A stretch of DNA of 64,000 bases, from NCBI GenBank assembly GCA_963662525.1, contig OY759717.1, positions 2,480,001 to 2,544,000 of the forward strand. The letters run 5' to 3'. The notes beneath the pieces were generated by a model. It searched no databases and had not been told where the DNA came from. It was given only the letters and a program-made list of their open reading frames with translations. A program made the position numbers and the translations under genes. Source of the DNA: CAZSDU01 sp963662525. Its GTDB lineage: Bacteria > Bacteroidota > Bacteroidia > Bacteroidales > FEN-979. This document shows, piece after piece, positions 34,273 to 42,758 of the stretch (positions are counted from its first letter, which is position 1; each line of letters begins with the position of its first letter).

Positions 34273-34447
34273 GCGATCTGCGATAAGCGATGTTTTTTAC
34301 CACTTAGGCACATAGATCACAATAGAAATCCCGGCCAATAACCTAGTGTGTCCTATTGTGACTATTGTGGTTAACAGGTTAAGATTACAATTGGCAATAA
34401 GAAGTTGGTGAGATGGTGAGGTGGTGAGATGGTGAGTTGGTGAGTTT
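34257..34447. repeat. Compound repeat, copy B
   Basis: This has the same order as copy A: GCGATAG units (34257-34290), palindromic element (34297-34374), linker beginning CAGGTTAAGATTACAAT, and GGTGAG octamers (34403-34445). Loop and arm bases differ from copy A, while linker and arm outlines match. It covers most of the gap 34273-34555. Confidence 0.85.
34297..34374. repeat. Palindromic element, second copy
   Basis: The left arm 34297-34325 (TTACCACTTAGGCACATAG...) and the right arm 34343-34374 are inverted imperfect copies with a 17-base loop (AAATCCCGGCCAATAAC). The right half is nearly identical to that of the element at 32068. Confidence 0.75.
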
Positions 34448-34474
34448 TTTATGAAATTTTATCGATTCTTGGAT

Positions 34475-34520
34475 CGCCCATCGCCTATCGCCTATCGCAG
34501 ATCGCTTATCGCCTATCGCA
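34475..34520. repeat. GCGATAG heptamer array, inverted orientation
   Basis: About six CTATCGC-type units on the plus strand, i.e. the reverse complement of the array at 34257. In the longer reading frame it would encode 'SPIAYRRSLIAYRK', but it lies upstream of the promoter of the next gene. Confidence 0.88.
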
Positions 34521-34529
34521 AATATTTAC

Positions 34530-34537
34530 TATTTTTG
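34530..34537 (+). promoter_or_regulatory. -7 promoter element for the Wzi-like gene
   Basis: TATTTTTG matches TAnnTTTG and lies 18 bases before the ATG at 34556. It shows that the longer open frame from 34451 is not the gene start. Confidence 0.65.
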
Positions 34538-34555
34538 ATCCTGCAAAAACTTTAC

Positions 34556-36220
34556 ATGAAAAAATTATACATTGTTTTTTTTATCTTCCTGATAGCTTTT
34601 TCAGGCAAGACCCAGGTAGTGTACGAGGATATCAACAATACCGGTATCTATGAGTTTCTTGATGAATTAGCCAATTTGAGGATTATTGAAATCAACTCGG
34701 TCGTTAAGCCATACTCACGGGAATACATTGCCAGGAAGCTACGTGAAGCTCGCGAGCTCACCAACTCACCAACTCACAAACTAAATCTTCGCCAGAAAAA
34801 GGAGTTGATGTTCTATTTACAGGATTATCAATTGGAAGGAAAGAAGATTCCTTTTTCTTTTGATCATAAACTGGGATTTATTGCAAAGAATACCCCAAGC
34901 ATGAAAGTGGCTTTGAATCCATTGGGGTTTCATTATAAGGATTCGCTGTTCACATTTTCGGTCAGACCAATCATCGGTTTATCATACATGTTTAATGAAA
35001 ACGGAAACATGTATCATCGTTACTGGGGGGGATCCTTTTTTGCATATATCGGGAAGAATTTTGGAATGTATGGCAGTTTACGCGATAATTCTGAAAGTGA
35101 ACTCATGTCTCTTCCTGAATATTTAACACGGGAAACGGGTGGTGTGTATAAAGTGAATGAGGGAGGAAGAAAGGGGGGAGATTTCAGCGAAGCGAGGGGA
35201 GGAATTACGGTGGCCTGGAAATGGGGTTCTTTTGGGTTAATGAAGGACTTTTTTACCTGGGGAAATAATTATCACGGAGCGAATATTTTCTCCGGCCATG
35301 CCCCGTCTTTCCCATATATTCAGTTGCATCTTAATCCTGCAAAGTGGTTTGATTTCAATTATATCCATGGATGGCTCTCCTGTAAGGTGATTGATAGTAC
35401 GCGCAGTTATTGGGCAGGAGATGTTTATCGTGTGGTCTATCACAATAAGTTCATTGCCGCCAATATGTTTACAGTTATCCCATGGAAAAGACTGAATATT
35501 TCCTTTGGGAATTCAATTATCTATAGCTCAGATAACATTAACCCGGCATTCCTGATCCCCTTTTTATTTTTTAAATCGGTGGATCATTCAACCTATTTTA
35601 ACAACGATGCCGGTAGCAATGCCCAAATGTTCTTTGATATTTCCAGCCGTCAGATCAATCATCTGAACCTATATGTCACATTATTCATCGATGAATTTAT
35701 GCTTTCCAGGGTTTTTAAAAAGGATGAGAACAACTTCACGAGCTGGAAGTTTGGTTTCAGGCTGAGTGATTTTCCAATTCAGAATCTGTCGCTTACCGGA
35801 GAATATACCCGGACACAACCCTTAACATATAAACATTACATATCAACCACTACCTTCACCTCAAATAATTTTAATATGGGCCATTATATGCGCGATAATT
35901 CCCAGGAGATTTATGTTGCCCTTGCCTGGAAACCAATACGCGGCTTGTACCTGAATACTTCATATACCCTAGCTGAGCATGGAGCTGATATAGAATATAC
36001 TAGTGCCCTTGGTGCAGATTATGATAAGATCCCCTTTTTAAAAGACAAAACCTGGCAGAACTACCAATTCGAGTTCATGGCCAGGTATGAGTTGATGAAT
36101 AATGCCTATGTGTGGTTACAGTATCAGAATACCAACCGGAAAGGAGATGTTAAATATGGACCGGAGATTTATCTTGGGAAAACAAATACACTGATCATGG
36201 GGATCAATGTGGGATTTTGA
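34556..36220 (+). CDS. Outer-membrane beta-barrel protein, Wzi-like (capsule assembly)
   Basis: From the ATG at 34556 the product is 554 residues with a clean signal peptide ('MKKLYIVFFIFLIAFSGKTQ'). The body is strand-rich with aromatic girdle patterns ('GLMKDFFTWGNNYHGANIFS', 'WFDFNYIHGWLS', 'LNISFGNSIIYSSDNINPAF') and ends in a typical barrel C-terminus 'TLIMGINVGF'. It resembles the Wzi-type capsule-assembly barrels of Bacteroidota, fitting its place near the polysaccharide cluster. A GGTGAGTT-family octamer triplet (inverted, 34757-34780) lies in frame inside the coding region and encodes 'ELTNSPTHKLN', an apparent insertion. Wzi identity is tentative. Confidence 0.75.
   Translation: MKKLYIVFFIFLIAFSGKTQVVYEDINNTGIYEFLDELANLRIIEINSVVKPYSREYIARKLREARELTNSPTHKLNLRQKKELMFYLQDYQLEGKKIPFSFDHKLGFIAKNTPSMKVALNPLGFHYKDSLFTFSVRPIIGLSYMFNENGNMYHRYWGGSFFAYIGKNFGMYGSLRDNSESELMSLPEYLTRETGGVYKVNEGGRKGGDFSEARGGITVAWKWGSFGLMKDFFTWGNNYHGANIFSGHAPSFPYIQLHLNPAKWFDFNYIHGWLSCKVIDSTRSYWAGDVYRVVYHNKFIAANMFTVIPWKRLNISFGNSIIYSSDNINPAFLIPFLFFKSVDHSTYFNNDAGSNAQMFFDISSRQINHLNLYVTLFIDEFMLSRVFKKDENNFTSWKFGFRLSDFPIQNLSLTGEYTRTQPLTYKHYISTTTFTSNNFNMGHYMRDNSQEIYVALAWKPIRGLYLNTSYTLAEHGADIEYTSALGADYDKIPFLKDKTWQNYQFEFMARYELMNNAYVWLQYQNTNRKGDVKYGPEIYLGKTNTLIMGINVGF
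34757..34780. repeat. Octamer array inside the Wzi-like coding sequence
   Basis: CTCACCAA twice and CTCACAAA once, the reverse complement of the GGTGAGTT family. It is 24 bases, so the frame is preserved. Confidence 0.85.
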
Positions 36221-36221
36221 A

Positions 36222-36270
36222 GCAATTAGGAATTAGGAGTGAGGAATTAGGAATCAATTCAGAATTAGTA
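36222..36270. repeat. GGAATTA heptamer array upstream of the exosortase-like gene
   Basis: Units AATTAGG/AATTAGGAGTGAGG/AATTAGG and degenerate AATCAATTCAGAATTAG between the Wzi-like stop and the next ATG. Confidence 0.8.
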
Positions 36271-36279
36271 ATTTATATA

Positions 36280-36855
36280 ATGATATACAATAGGATAGAA
36301 GAGGTTTCTTCTCAAATAAAATTTTTTTTTCGGGATTCGAAGTACAAGCAGGTAAGGGAGGTTATTTGGTTTATAGTAATAACGGCAGTCATCCATTTCT
36401 CCTATAGGTTTTGGGCGATGCATTTTCAATATTGGCCAATACAGGCATGGATGGGAAGTATTCGGAATTTTATGGCTGCGACTGTTTTTGAGCAGAGTAC
36501 CTGGGTAAATCAACACATTCTGGGATTAAATCTGACTAGAACCGATCATGTCATGTATTTCAGCAATGGTTCTGGTATCGCAATCAATGATAGTTGTTCG
36601 GGGGATAAACAGATCCTGCAGTTTGCTTTGTTATTATTAATTTTTCCCGGATCCCGGAAACGAAAACTCTGGTTTATACCAATGGGGATGATTTTTATTC
36701 ATATTACGAATATCATCAGGGTTGCGCTCATGTCGTTGGTTTCGGTCTGGCAACCGGAATGGACAAAACCTGTCCATGATAATGTGTTAAGAGGTTTTTT
36801 TTACATTGTTATTTTTGGCTTATGGCTGTGGTTTGTGAAAGCAAACCGAAAATAG
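36280..36855 (+). CDS. Exosortase/archaeosortase-family transpeptidase-like membrane protein
   Basis: From the ATG at 36280 (the longer frame begins in the GGAATTA array) the product is 191 residues with about five membrane helices. The three family catalytic residues are present: Cys106 in 'INDSCSGDKQ', Arg147 in 'HITNIIRVAL' and His166 in 'KPVHDNVLRG'. Exosortases cleave C-terminal sorting signals (PEP-CTERM-like) and are linked with exopolysaccharide loci. It lies 59 bases after the Wzi-like gene and converges on the polysaccharide cluster. No substrate with a recognisable sorting tail was seen in this window. Confidence 0.82.
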   Translation: MIYNRIEEVSSQIKFFFRDSKYKQVREVIWFIVITAVIHFSYRFWAMHFQYWPIQAWMGSIRNFMAATVFEQSTWVNQHILGLNLTRTDHVMYFSNGSGIAINDSCSGDKQILQFALLLLIFPGSRKRKLWFIPMGMIFIHITNIIRVALMSLVSVWQPEWTKPVHDNVLRGFFYIVIFGLWLWFVKANRK

Positions 36856-36861
36856 ACTGTA

Positions 36862-37842
36862 CTACAGTGTTTTCGTGTACCGGCCAAAATTTACCACATC
36901 CCCACTAAAACGCAGTTTAAAATCGCGGACACCATAGGGTGTTTCTGGTTTTCCTAAACCGAGAAAATTAAAAGCGGGTATATTATTATCAGCAGCATAA
37001 ACCAATCCCGCCCAGGTAGCCATCACAGAAGGGAAATTTTTAGGATACTCTTTATCCTGTCCGCAAATGTACCACTCATACATTATCTTGTTTTTCAGCA
37101 CAGGACAGATGATTCCACCGATCACTTTTTCCGCTATCAGTACTACCAGAACCACTCCCTGGCCTGCAATTTTTGATGTTGAATAAAAATTAATAAAAGT
37201 CTCAAGGGATGGAATATTCTTCTTTATTTTATTGGCAAAGAGATTCTTCAGGATATGATATAATTGCACGACTTCCTCACTGCTTTTGACCTCCCTGATC
37301 GCGGATCCATTCTCAGAGGCCCTTCTGATCTGCCGGCGACGGGAAGTGCTCAGGCTGTCCCATATAGTTTGTTTATCGGGAATACTTTTTATAAGATTGA
37401 GGTGGGATGAAAATAAAAACCCATGGGATAAAAAGACTGATTTGAGTGATTCTGTTTCCTTGTCATTCCAGAATTCAATGCAGTGTGTGTACAAAGAAGC
37501 AAAATCACTCAGACCATGTAACAGTTTATCCAGAATTTCTTCCTGAGTTTCTTTCCTGGGGCTGATCAATGGAGCACCATAAATTCTTATGCTGGAGATA
37601 GAATGAAGCAAATTATTTTGTTCGTCTGATCGTATTAAAAAGGCACAAATCACTCCTGAAACATTGGTGTTTTTCTCTTGTAAACAGATTACAAAGGGTG
37701 AAAATCCGGGTAATAAAGCACAATTTTTTTCCAGGGCTACAAGGTGAAACCAGGAAGCATCAGGATGAGATTGCACAAATGAAATAACTGAAGCAGGAAT
37801 GATGTCTTTTTCAGGCAGGTACAATTCTATACCTTCACACAT
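36862..37842 (-). CDS. FemAB/GNAT-like acyltransferase
   Basis: The 326 residues have the double-GNAT outline of FemAB-type proteins: 'IWDSLSTSRRRQIRRASENG' (the SxxRRxIRxA pattern), 'VVLVVLIAEKVIGGIICPVLKNKIMYEWYICG' region and 'FNFLGLGKPETPYGVRDFKLRFSG' near the end. Such proteins transfer amino acids or acyl groups to cell-wall or surface-glycan precursors. It is the last gene of the minus-strand polysaccharide cluster. Substrate unknown. Confidence 0.8.
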   Translation of the reverse strand: MCEGIELYLPEKDIIPASVISFVQSHPDASWFHLVALEKNCALLPGFSPFVICLQEKNTNVSGVICAFLIRSDEQNNLLHSISSIRIYGAPLISPRKETQEEILDKLLHGLSDFASLYTHCIEFWNDKETESLKSVFLSHGFLFSSHLNLIKSIPDKQTIWDSLSTSRRRQIRRASENGSAIREVKSSEEVVQLYHILKNLFANKIKKNIPSLETFINFYSTSKIAGQGVVLVVLIAEKVIGGIICPVLKNKIMYEWYICGQDKEYPKNFPSVMATWAGLVYAADNNIPAFNFLGLGKPETPYGVRDFKLRFSGDVVNFGRYTKTL

Positions 37843-37887
37843 TATTGTTTGTATATTTTATTTCCGTTTGTAATTAAGATTAGCCAT

Positions 37888-40146
37888 TTAGACTGTGTCG
37901 GGCTTATTTATTGCCTGATCAGTTATTATGGTTGTGTGGGAATGTTGAATCCGTTTCTTTTTTCTTGAACCAGATGCGACTTTTTTTAAACGGGGATAGA
38001 AGAAAGAAAAGCTTAAAAGGAGGATACCAATGAAAAAGAGGAGAACAGTGCGAATTGCCTGTCCCAACAGGGTAAAGTCGTAGAGAAATATTTTAACAAT
38101 GGCAAGGGCAAAAAGAAGGATGGAAAAATTGCGTAAGAAACTTTGGCGTTTAAAAAGTGACCAGACAAGAATGCCCAGGGAGGAGGCAATAAGGATCATG
38201 GAATCGGGAAGCCGATGGTTAGATTCAAGGATGTCTTTTCCAAGGGCAGCGGATGGTTTTAATATAAAGCCTGAACTCCTGAGTAATATTGACAGTTCAT
38301 CATAAGTGGTACATAATATTAACAGCAGCATCATTACCCCATAAAGCTGTAATCCCCTTCTCAGGCTTAAGTTCATGGGATAAAAATGGTAAAGACGTCT
38401 CAAACATGCCATGGTAAGCAGGAGTATGAGAATGAGCGCAAAATAATGAAGGATAAGGCTTTGAACCGATAATGTCCCTGATTCGATAAGATTATTCAGG
38501 CTTTCTGAAAAATTTAGAGAAACGAGCATTGGATACGACAATGTAAAGCCAAGCGCAAGAAAGAGAATTGGTTTTTTAAAGGCAGAAAATTTCTGTGAAT
38601 CCGATACAATCAGAAGAATGAAAAAGAGGCTTCCGGAGATAAACCATGCCGGTGCAATAATTTGTATAGATCCTGAAAGGGAAGCAAGCAAAGCGCTAAA
38701 GGCCCATCCTGCCGTGAGGAAAACGGAAAACAGGGTAAGCCCCTTGATCAGTCGAATATAGCGGATTCGGTTGAATGTGCTTTTAGGAAGGGTAATTTCA
38801 ATGTCTTTTAACAATAAATTACTCAGGAACAGGGTGGCAACCATGGTGACACCGCTCAATATGCCATGTCCCCAAAGAGAAGCTGATGGTATTTCATTGC
38901 TGAATACAAGGGCAGGAAGATATTTAAAAATCCAGTGAAAGAAGAAATCAAGACTCATGATTCCCATGGCAAACATTGAAAAAATGATGGAAGACTGATT
39001 TTTAGAATATTTGGAGTAAAGCAGCAAAAGAACAGAAAGACCGGCAGTGAAAAGTAACAGGGTACTAATGTTAAATAGCAAAGGGAGAATGAGTGAAGCG
39101 AGAATGACCGTTATAATATGCATGGGTAGTTTCCAGACAGAGGGAAAATACTTGCCTGAAAGATATAACCCTACAATATTAAATAATAATAATGCCAGCG
39201 CAAAGACCCATAAATAGTCAAAGGAGAAATATTTAATCATGACAAAGGCTGTAGTTCCAGCATAAAATATCAGGTTTGAAAAGCCTATGATCATTTGCAT
39301 CCATTTTGACATGGCATTTACCTTATCACTGGAAGAATAAAATATGATAAAATAAAAGAGTAGGAAAAGTATCGAACTATAAATCAAAAAGGGAAAGAGA
39401 AATTCAGTCTTGGAATTTACCAACAGTTTTCTGAGCCAGAAAATGGAGAAAAATGAAATGGCAAGAATGAAATTGACAATATTGATATTATACTTATTTA
39501 TTTTAACAGAAGTCCATGCGATACCAATTGTAAACAATAACAATAGGGGGAGGAGATAATTTAAATGCCAACCATACATGCTTACATATAAAATCAAACA
39601 TAAATAAAAATATATACATGTCAGTGTAAGAATAGATTGTTTTTTGAGAAGAACAGCATTGGTGATTGGGCCCATAGTGGTGAATACTAAAAAAATAACA
39701 GCAATAAAATAGGAGGGATAAACATCTCCACCTTTATAAAAGTCAAATGCAAGGACTTTTATTTGAATAAATAGAAATGAAACTATTGCGATAATTGAAA
39801 ATATGTAACTGACGAGACTATTTCGTTTGGCAATGACACTGCTAAAAATTAAAAGGAGGATTCCGGGAAGAAAATAGAAAACAAGTAAAACATTGAAATT
39901 GTCGGAAGAAATGGGCGGTTTTTGAATATCATTTTCTGCTTTAAATAGTCTAACCATCAGATCATCAATTCCAAACTTAATATCTAAAGAATTCAAGGCA
40001 TAAAATACACCAAAACAAAGAATAAGGACACCAATTATTTTAAATAAAACAGAAGTTACAAAGCGTTCAATAAAATTTCTTTTATTAATCCTGCTTTTCC
40101 CTGTTCTTCTGTGATGCCTTTTTTTTCTGTGAATAAATCTCATCAT
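37888..40146 (-). CDS. Large polytopic membrane protein, DUF2339-like
   Basis: The 752 residues contain roughly 20 membrane helices with short loops. The N-terminus is very basic (KKRHHRR), and the C-terminal 'LFALAIVKIFLYDFTLLGQAIRTVLLFFIG' resembles the end of DUF2339 proteins (quoted in part). No catalytic motif is seen. Function is unknown; it lies four bases from the wlbC-like stop codon side, inside the polysaccharide cluster, so a role in glycan export or membrane anchoring is possible but unproven. Confidence 0.65.
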   Translation of the reverse strand: MMRFIHRKKRHHRRTGKSRINKRNFIERFVTSVLFKIIGVLILCFGVFYALNSLDIKFGIDDLMVRLFKAENDIQKPPISSDNFNVLLVFYFLPGILLLIFSSVIAKRNSLVSYIFSIIAIVSFLFIQIKVLAFDFYKGGDVYPSYFIAVIFLVFTTMGPITNAVLLKKQSILTLTCIYFYLCLILYVSMYGWHLNYLLPLLLLFTIGIAWTSVKINKYNINIVNFILAISFFSIFWLRKLLVNSKTEFLFPFLIYSSILFLLFYFIIFYSSSDKVNAMSKWMQMIIGFSNLIFYAGTTAFVMIKYFSFDYLWVFALALLLFNIVGLYLSGKYFPSVWKLPMHIITVILASLILPLLFNISTLLLFTAGLSVLLLLYSKYSKNQSSIIFSMFAMGIMSLDFFFHWIFKYLPALVFSNEIPSASLWGHGILSGVTMVATLFLSNLLLKDIEITLPKSTFNRIRYIRLIKGLTLFSVFLTAGWAFSALLASLSGSIQIIAPAWFISGSLFFILLIVSDSQKFSAFKKPILFLALGFTLSYPMLVSLNFSESLNNLIESGTLSVQSLILHYFALILILLLTMACLRRLYHFYPMNLSLRRGLQLYGVMMLLLILCTTYDELSILLRSSGFILKPSAALGKDILESNHRLPDSMILIASSLGILVWSLFKRQSFLRNFSILLFALAIVKIFLYDFTLLGQAIRTVLLFFIGILLLSFSFFYPRLKKVASGSRKKKRIQHSHTTIITDQAINKPDTV

Positions 40147-40149
40147 CTT

Positions 40150-41256
40150 TTATTTCCTGAAAAACTCAGTAATTTTAGTACACACAAACTGGATCTGTTC
40201 CCGGCTAAGTTCCGGAAACATGGGAAGGCTTAATATTTGTGACTGATAGTTGAATGCAATGGGAAAATCTTCCGGGACATGATTGAACCGATCATATGCC
40301 GGCAAAAACGGAAGGGCATGGGGATAATGAATAGCCGTTTCAATATTATGATTTTGTAAATATTTTATAAGATTTTCCCTGTGTTTTACCCTGATGCAAT
40401 AAACATGGAATATATGTTTGCCCTCTTTTCGGATGAAAGGGGTGATTACTTCCGGGATTTCTTTTAAGTATTTGTTGTACAATAAAGCATTGGCATATCT
40501 TTCATCATTCCATTTATCAATGAATGGTAATTTAACAGATAGAACTGCAGCCTGCAACCCATCCAGCCGGCTGTTGATGCCTTCTATCTCATGTTGGTGT
40601 TTGACCAATGCTCCATGGTTGGCAAACATCCGGCATTTCTTTGCCAATGTTTCATCATTGGTGGTAATGGCTCCGGCATCACCGTAGGCACCCAGGTTCT
40701 TACCGGGATAAAAGCTAAAGGTAGAAGCAATTCCGAAGGTTCCGACGTGTTGATTTCTGAATTTTGCAAAATGCGCCTGTGCACAATCTTCAATCAGGAA
40801 TACATTGTGTTTTTTACAAATCCTGACAATTTTCTCCATATCACAGGACTGTCCAAAGAAATGTACCGGAATGATGGCTTTTGTTTTCGGGGTAATTTTA
40901 GCTTCAATCAAATTCGGATCAATCGTGAAAAAATCGGGATCAATATCAACAAATACAGGTGTAGCCCCGGTCTGGCTGATTGTTTCCGAGGTGGCTATCC
41001 AGGAGCAGGCGGTGGTAATCACTTCATCACCCTGGCCTATGCCAAGACTCTTCAATACTATATAAATGGCATCGGTGCCATTGGCAACACCGATACATTC
41101 TTTTTGCCCCAGTTTTTCAGAAAAGCTTGTTTCAAGTGCTTTTACATATTTTCCTTTGATAAAAGCATTTTCATTGATAACCTTAAAGATGGCTTCATCT
41201 ATTTTTTCTTTTAAGCCATGGTATTGAATCGTTAAATCGACAAAGGGTACATTCAT
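40150..41256 (-). CDS. wlbC: Sugar aminotransferase, WlbC/WbpE-like (DegT family)
   Basis: The ATG at 41256 replaces the TTG three codons upstream. The 368 residues are a PLP-dependent DegT/DnrJ/EryC1 enzyme: 'GVANGTDAIYIVLKSLGI' (cofactor phosphate), 'DCAQAHFA' (Asp against the pyridine N), and the Schiff-base Lys in 'FYPGKNLGAYGDAG'. Together with the adjacent oxidoreductase and N-acetyltransferase genes it fits the WlbA-WlbB-WlbC set that turns UDP-GlcNAcA into UDP-2,3-diacetamido-glucuronic acid; this step would aminate the 3-keto sugar. The assignment relies mainly on the gene neighbourhood. Confidence 0.85.
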   Translation of the reverse strand: MNVPFVDLTIQYHGLKEKIDEAIFKVINENAFIKGKYVKALETSFSEKLGQKECIGVANGTDAIYIVLKSLGIGQGDEVITTACSWIATSETISQTGATPVFVDIDPDFFTIDPNLIEAKITPKTKAIIPVHFFGQSCDMEKIVRICKKHNVFLIEDCAQAHFAKFRNQHVGTFGIASTFSFYPGKNLGAYGDAGAITTNDETLAKKCRMFANHGALVKHQHEIEGINSRLDGLQAAVLSVKLPFIDKWNDERYANALLYNKYLKEIPEVITPFIRKEGKHIFHVYCIRVKHRENLIKYLQNHNIETAIHYPHALPFLPAYDRFNHVPEDFPIAFNYQSQILSLPMFPELSREQIQFVCTKITEFFRK

Positions 41257-41278
41257 TATTAGCAAATTATGTTAAGTG

Positions 41279-41737
41279 TTATCTGGTTTTCCTTGCAGGG
41301 TTTCCCACGTAGATACCCGGTTCTGTAATGTCTTTTGTTACCACTGATCCGGCCCCGATGACCACATGATCACATATACACACCGGTAAAATAGTTGCAT
41401 TGGTGCCTATGGAAACATGATTCCCGATTGTGGTGGGTTTCCATTGGGTACGATCTCCCCCCGCGGGGTGACCGGATTTAAAAGCGTCATTGATAAACAT
41501 GGCGCCATGTGAAATAAAACAATGATCCCCTATGGTAACCAATTCACAAATGAAGCAATGAGATTGTATCTTGCAGGATGCCCCAATGCTGACATTCTTC
41601 TGAATCTCAGTAAAAGGACCAATGAAAGTGTTTGAACCTACAGAACAATCGTAAAGATTAACAGGTTCCACGATAGTGACATGTTCGCCAAAATGGACAT
41701 GATGAATACCAATCGTTTTAATCTCGGGTTTTGTCAT
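41279..41737 (-). CDS. wlbB: Sugar N-acetyltransferase, WlbB/WbpD-like (left-handed beta-helix)
   Basis: The 152 residues from the ATG at 41737 are mostly hexapeptide repeats ('VTIVEPVNLYDCSVGSNTFIG', 'VSIGASCKIQ', 'VTIGDHCFI', 'VSIGTNATILP', 'VVIGAGSVVTKDI', with V/I every sixth residue). The 'FIND' motif corresponds to the catalytic Asn of the WbpD/WlbB acetyltransferases that acetylate the 3-amino group. The start overlaps the end of the upstream wlbA-like gene by 20 bases, so the two are coupled. It is slightly shorter than WbpD. Confidence 0.87.
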   Translation of the reverse strand: MTKPEIKTIGIHHVHFGEHVTIVEPVNLYDCSVGSNTFIGPFTEIQKNVSIGASCKIQSHCFICELVTIGDHCFISHGAMFINDAFKSGHPAGGDRTQWKPTTIGNHVSIGTNATILPVCICDHVVIGAGSVVTKDITEPGIYVGNPARKTR

Positions 41738-42755
41738 CCGGCATATTGCGTTTTGCGCTTGCGTATATTTTATTAATGATCTCAACGGTCTTCATGCCCT
41801 CGTATCCGTTGGTAGCAATGATCCCTTTTCCGCTTAAAACATCGACTACGTTTTTATAAACCTGATCATGATTCGACATGGACCCCTGGTAATCTCCGTA
41901 ATTATTTGCAGAATTCCCAAGAGGGAGGTTGGAAATTGTATAGTTATTAATTTTTTGATATTCCAATTCGTTCAGGTATTGTCCTCCGATTTTTACTGTA
42001 CCATTTTCTGCAAAAATAGTTAAAGAACCTTCCATATTCTTCTGGAATGCATTGATCGTAAAATTGATTGTACCAATCACTCCATTATAGAATTTAACAA
42101 TGACTGCTCCGGCATCTTCAAAATCAACGATTCCGGCATGATGAAAGTTATTGGTATATGCATGAACTACTTCAATGTCTCCAATCATCCAGAACAGAAG
42201 ATCGATAAAATGACTGAACTGGGTGAAAAGGGTCCCACCGTCTAAATCTTTTGTCCCTTTCCAATCGGAATCAGAAAAGTAATTTTCATTGCGATTCCAG
42301 AAACAATTCAACTGAATGGAAAATATTTTCCCAAGAATATCTTCATCAATCAGCCGTTTAACTTCGGCAATGGGAGGGTTAAAACGATTTTGTTTGACGA
42401 TAAACAGTCGTTTGTTCGCCTTTTCAGCTTCATTGATCATCCTTCCGCAATCGTGAACATTGATTGCCATAGGCTTTTCACACAGCACATGATATCCGGC
42501 CTTTAAAGCTGCGATGGAATGCTCGGCATGCATGCCATTTGGGGTGCAGATCGATATGACATCAACATCTTTTTCGTTTTCCAGGAGATTTGAGATATTG
42601 TAATAAATGGCCGCGTCGAATCTGGAACCAAGTTCAATGGCCCGACTGATCTCTGTATCACAAACAGCTTTGAGAATGCCAAATTTACTGATATGCTCTG
42701 CATGTCGCTGGGCAATGCGACCACATCCCACGATGGCAAAGGATTTTTTTTTCAT
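41718..42755 (-). CDS. wlbA: Gfo/Idh/MocA-family oxidoreductase, WlbA/WbpB-like
   Basis: The 345 residues begin with the NAD loop 'AIVGCGRIAQRHAEHI', followed by 'CEKPMAI' (catalytic Lys region), 'KQNRFNPPIAEVK', 'DGGTLFTQFSHFIDLLFWM' and 'FEDAGAVIVKF'. These are the motifs of WlbA-type enzymes that oxidise C3 of UDP-GlcNAcA. With the aminotransferase and acetyltransferase directly downstream it makes a complete 3-keto/3-amino/3-acetamido series. The 6-dehydrogenase (WbpA/WlbD-type) that makes UDP-GlcNAcA is not in the window. Confidence 0.88.
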   Translation of the reverse strand: MKKKSFAIVGCGRIAQRHAEHISKFGILKAVCDTEISRAIELGSRFDAAIYYNISNLLENEKDVDVISICTPNGMHAEHSIAALKAGYHVLCEKPMAINVHDCGRMINEAEKANKRLFIVKQNRFNPPIAEVKRLIDEDILGKIFSIQLNCFWNRNENYFSDSDWKGTKDLDGGTLFTQFSHFIDLLFWMIGDIEVVHAYTNNFHHAGIVDFEDAGAVIVKFYNGVIGTINFTINAFQKNMEGSLTIFAENGTVKIGGQYLNELEYQKINNYTISNLPLGNSANNYGDYQGSMSNHDQVYKNVVDVLSGKGIIATNGYEGMKTVEIINKIYASAKRNMPDDKTRD

Positions 42756-42758
42756 ACG

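Noticed and set aside
34451..34555. N-terminal extension of the Wzi-like gene
   Set aside because: The stretch is an inverted GCGATAG array followed by the promoter element at 34530; a standard signal peptide begins at 34556.
36217..36279. Start of the exosortase-like gene at 36217
   Set aside because: The first 21 codons would be encoded by the GGAATTA repeat; the ATG at 36280 gives a normal protein.
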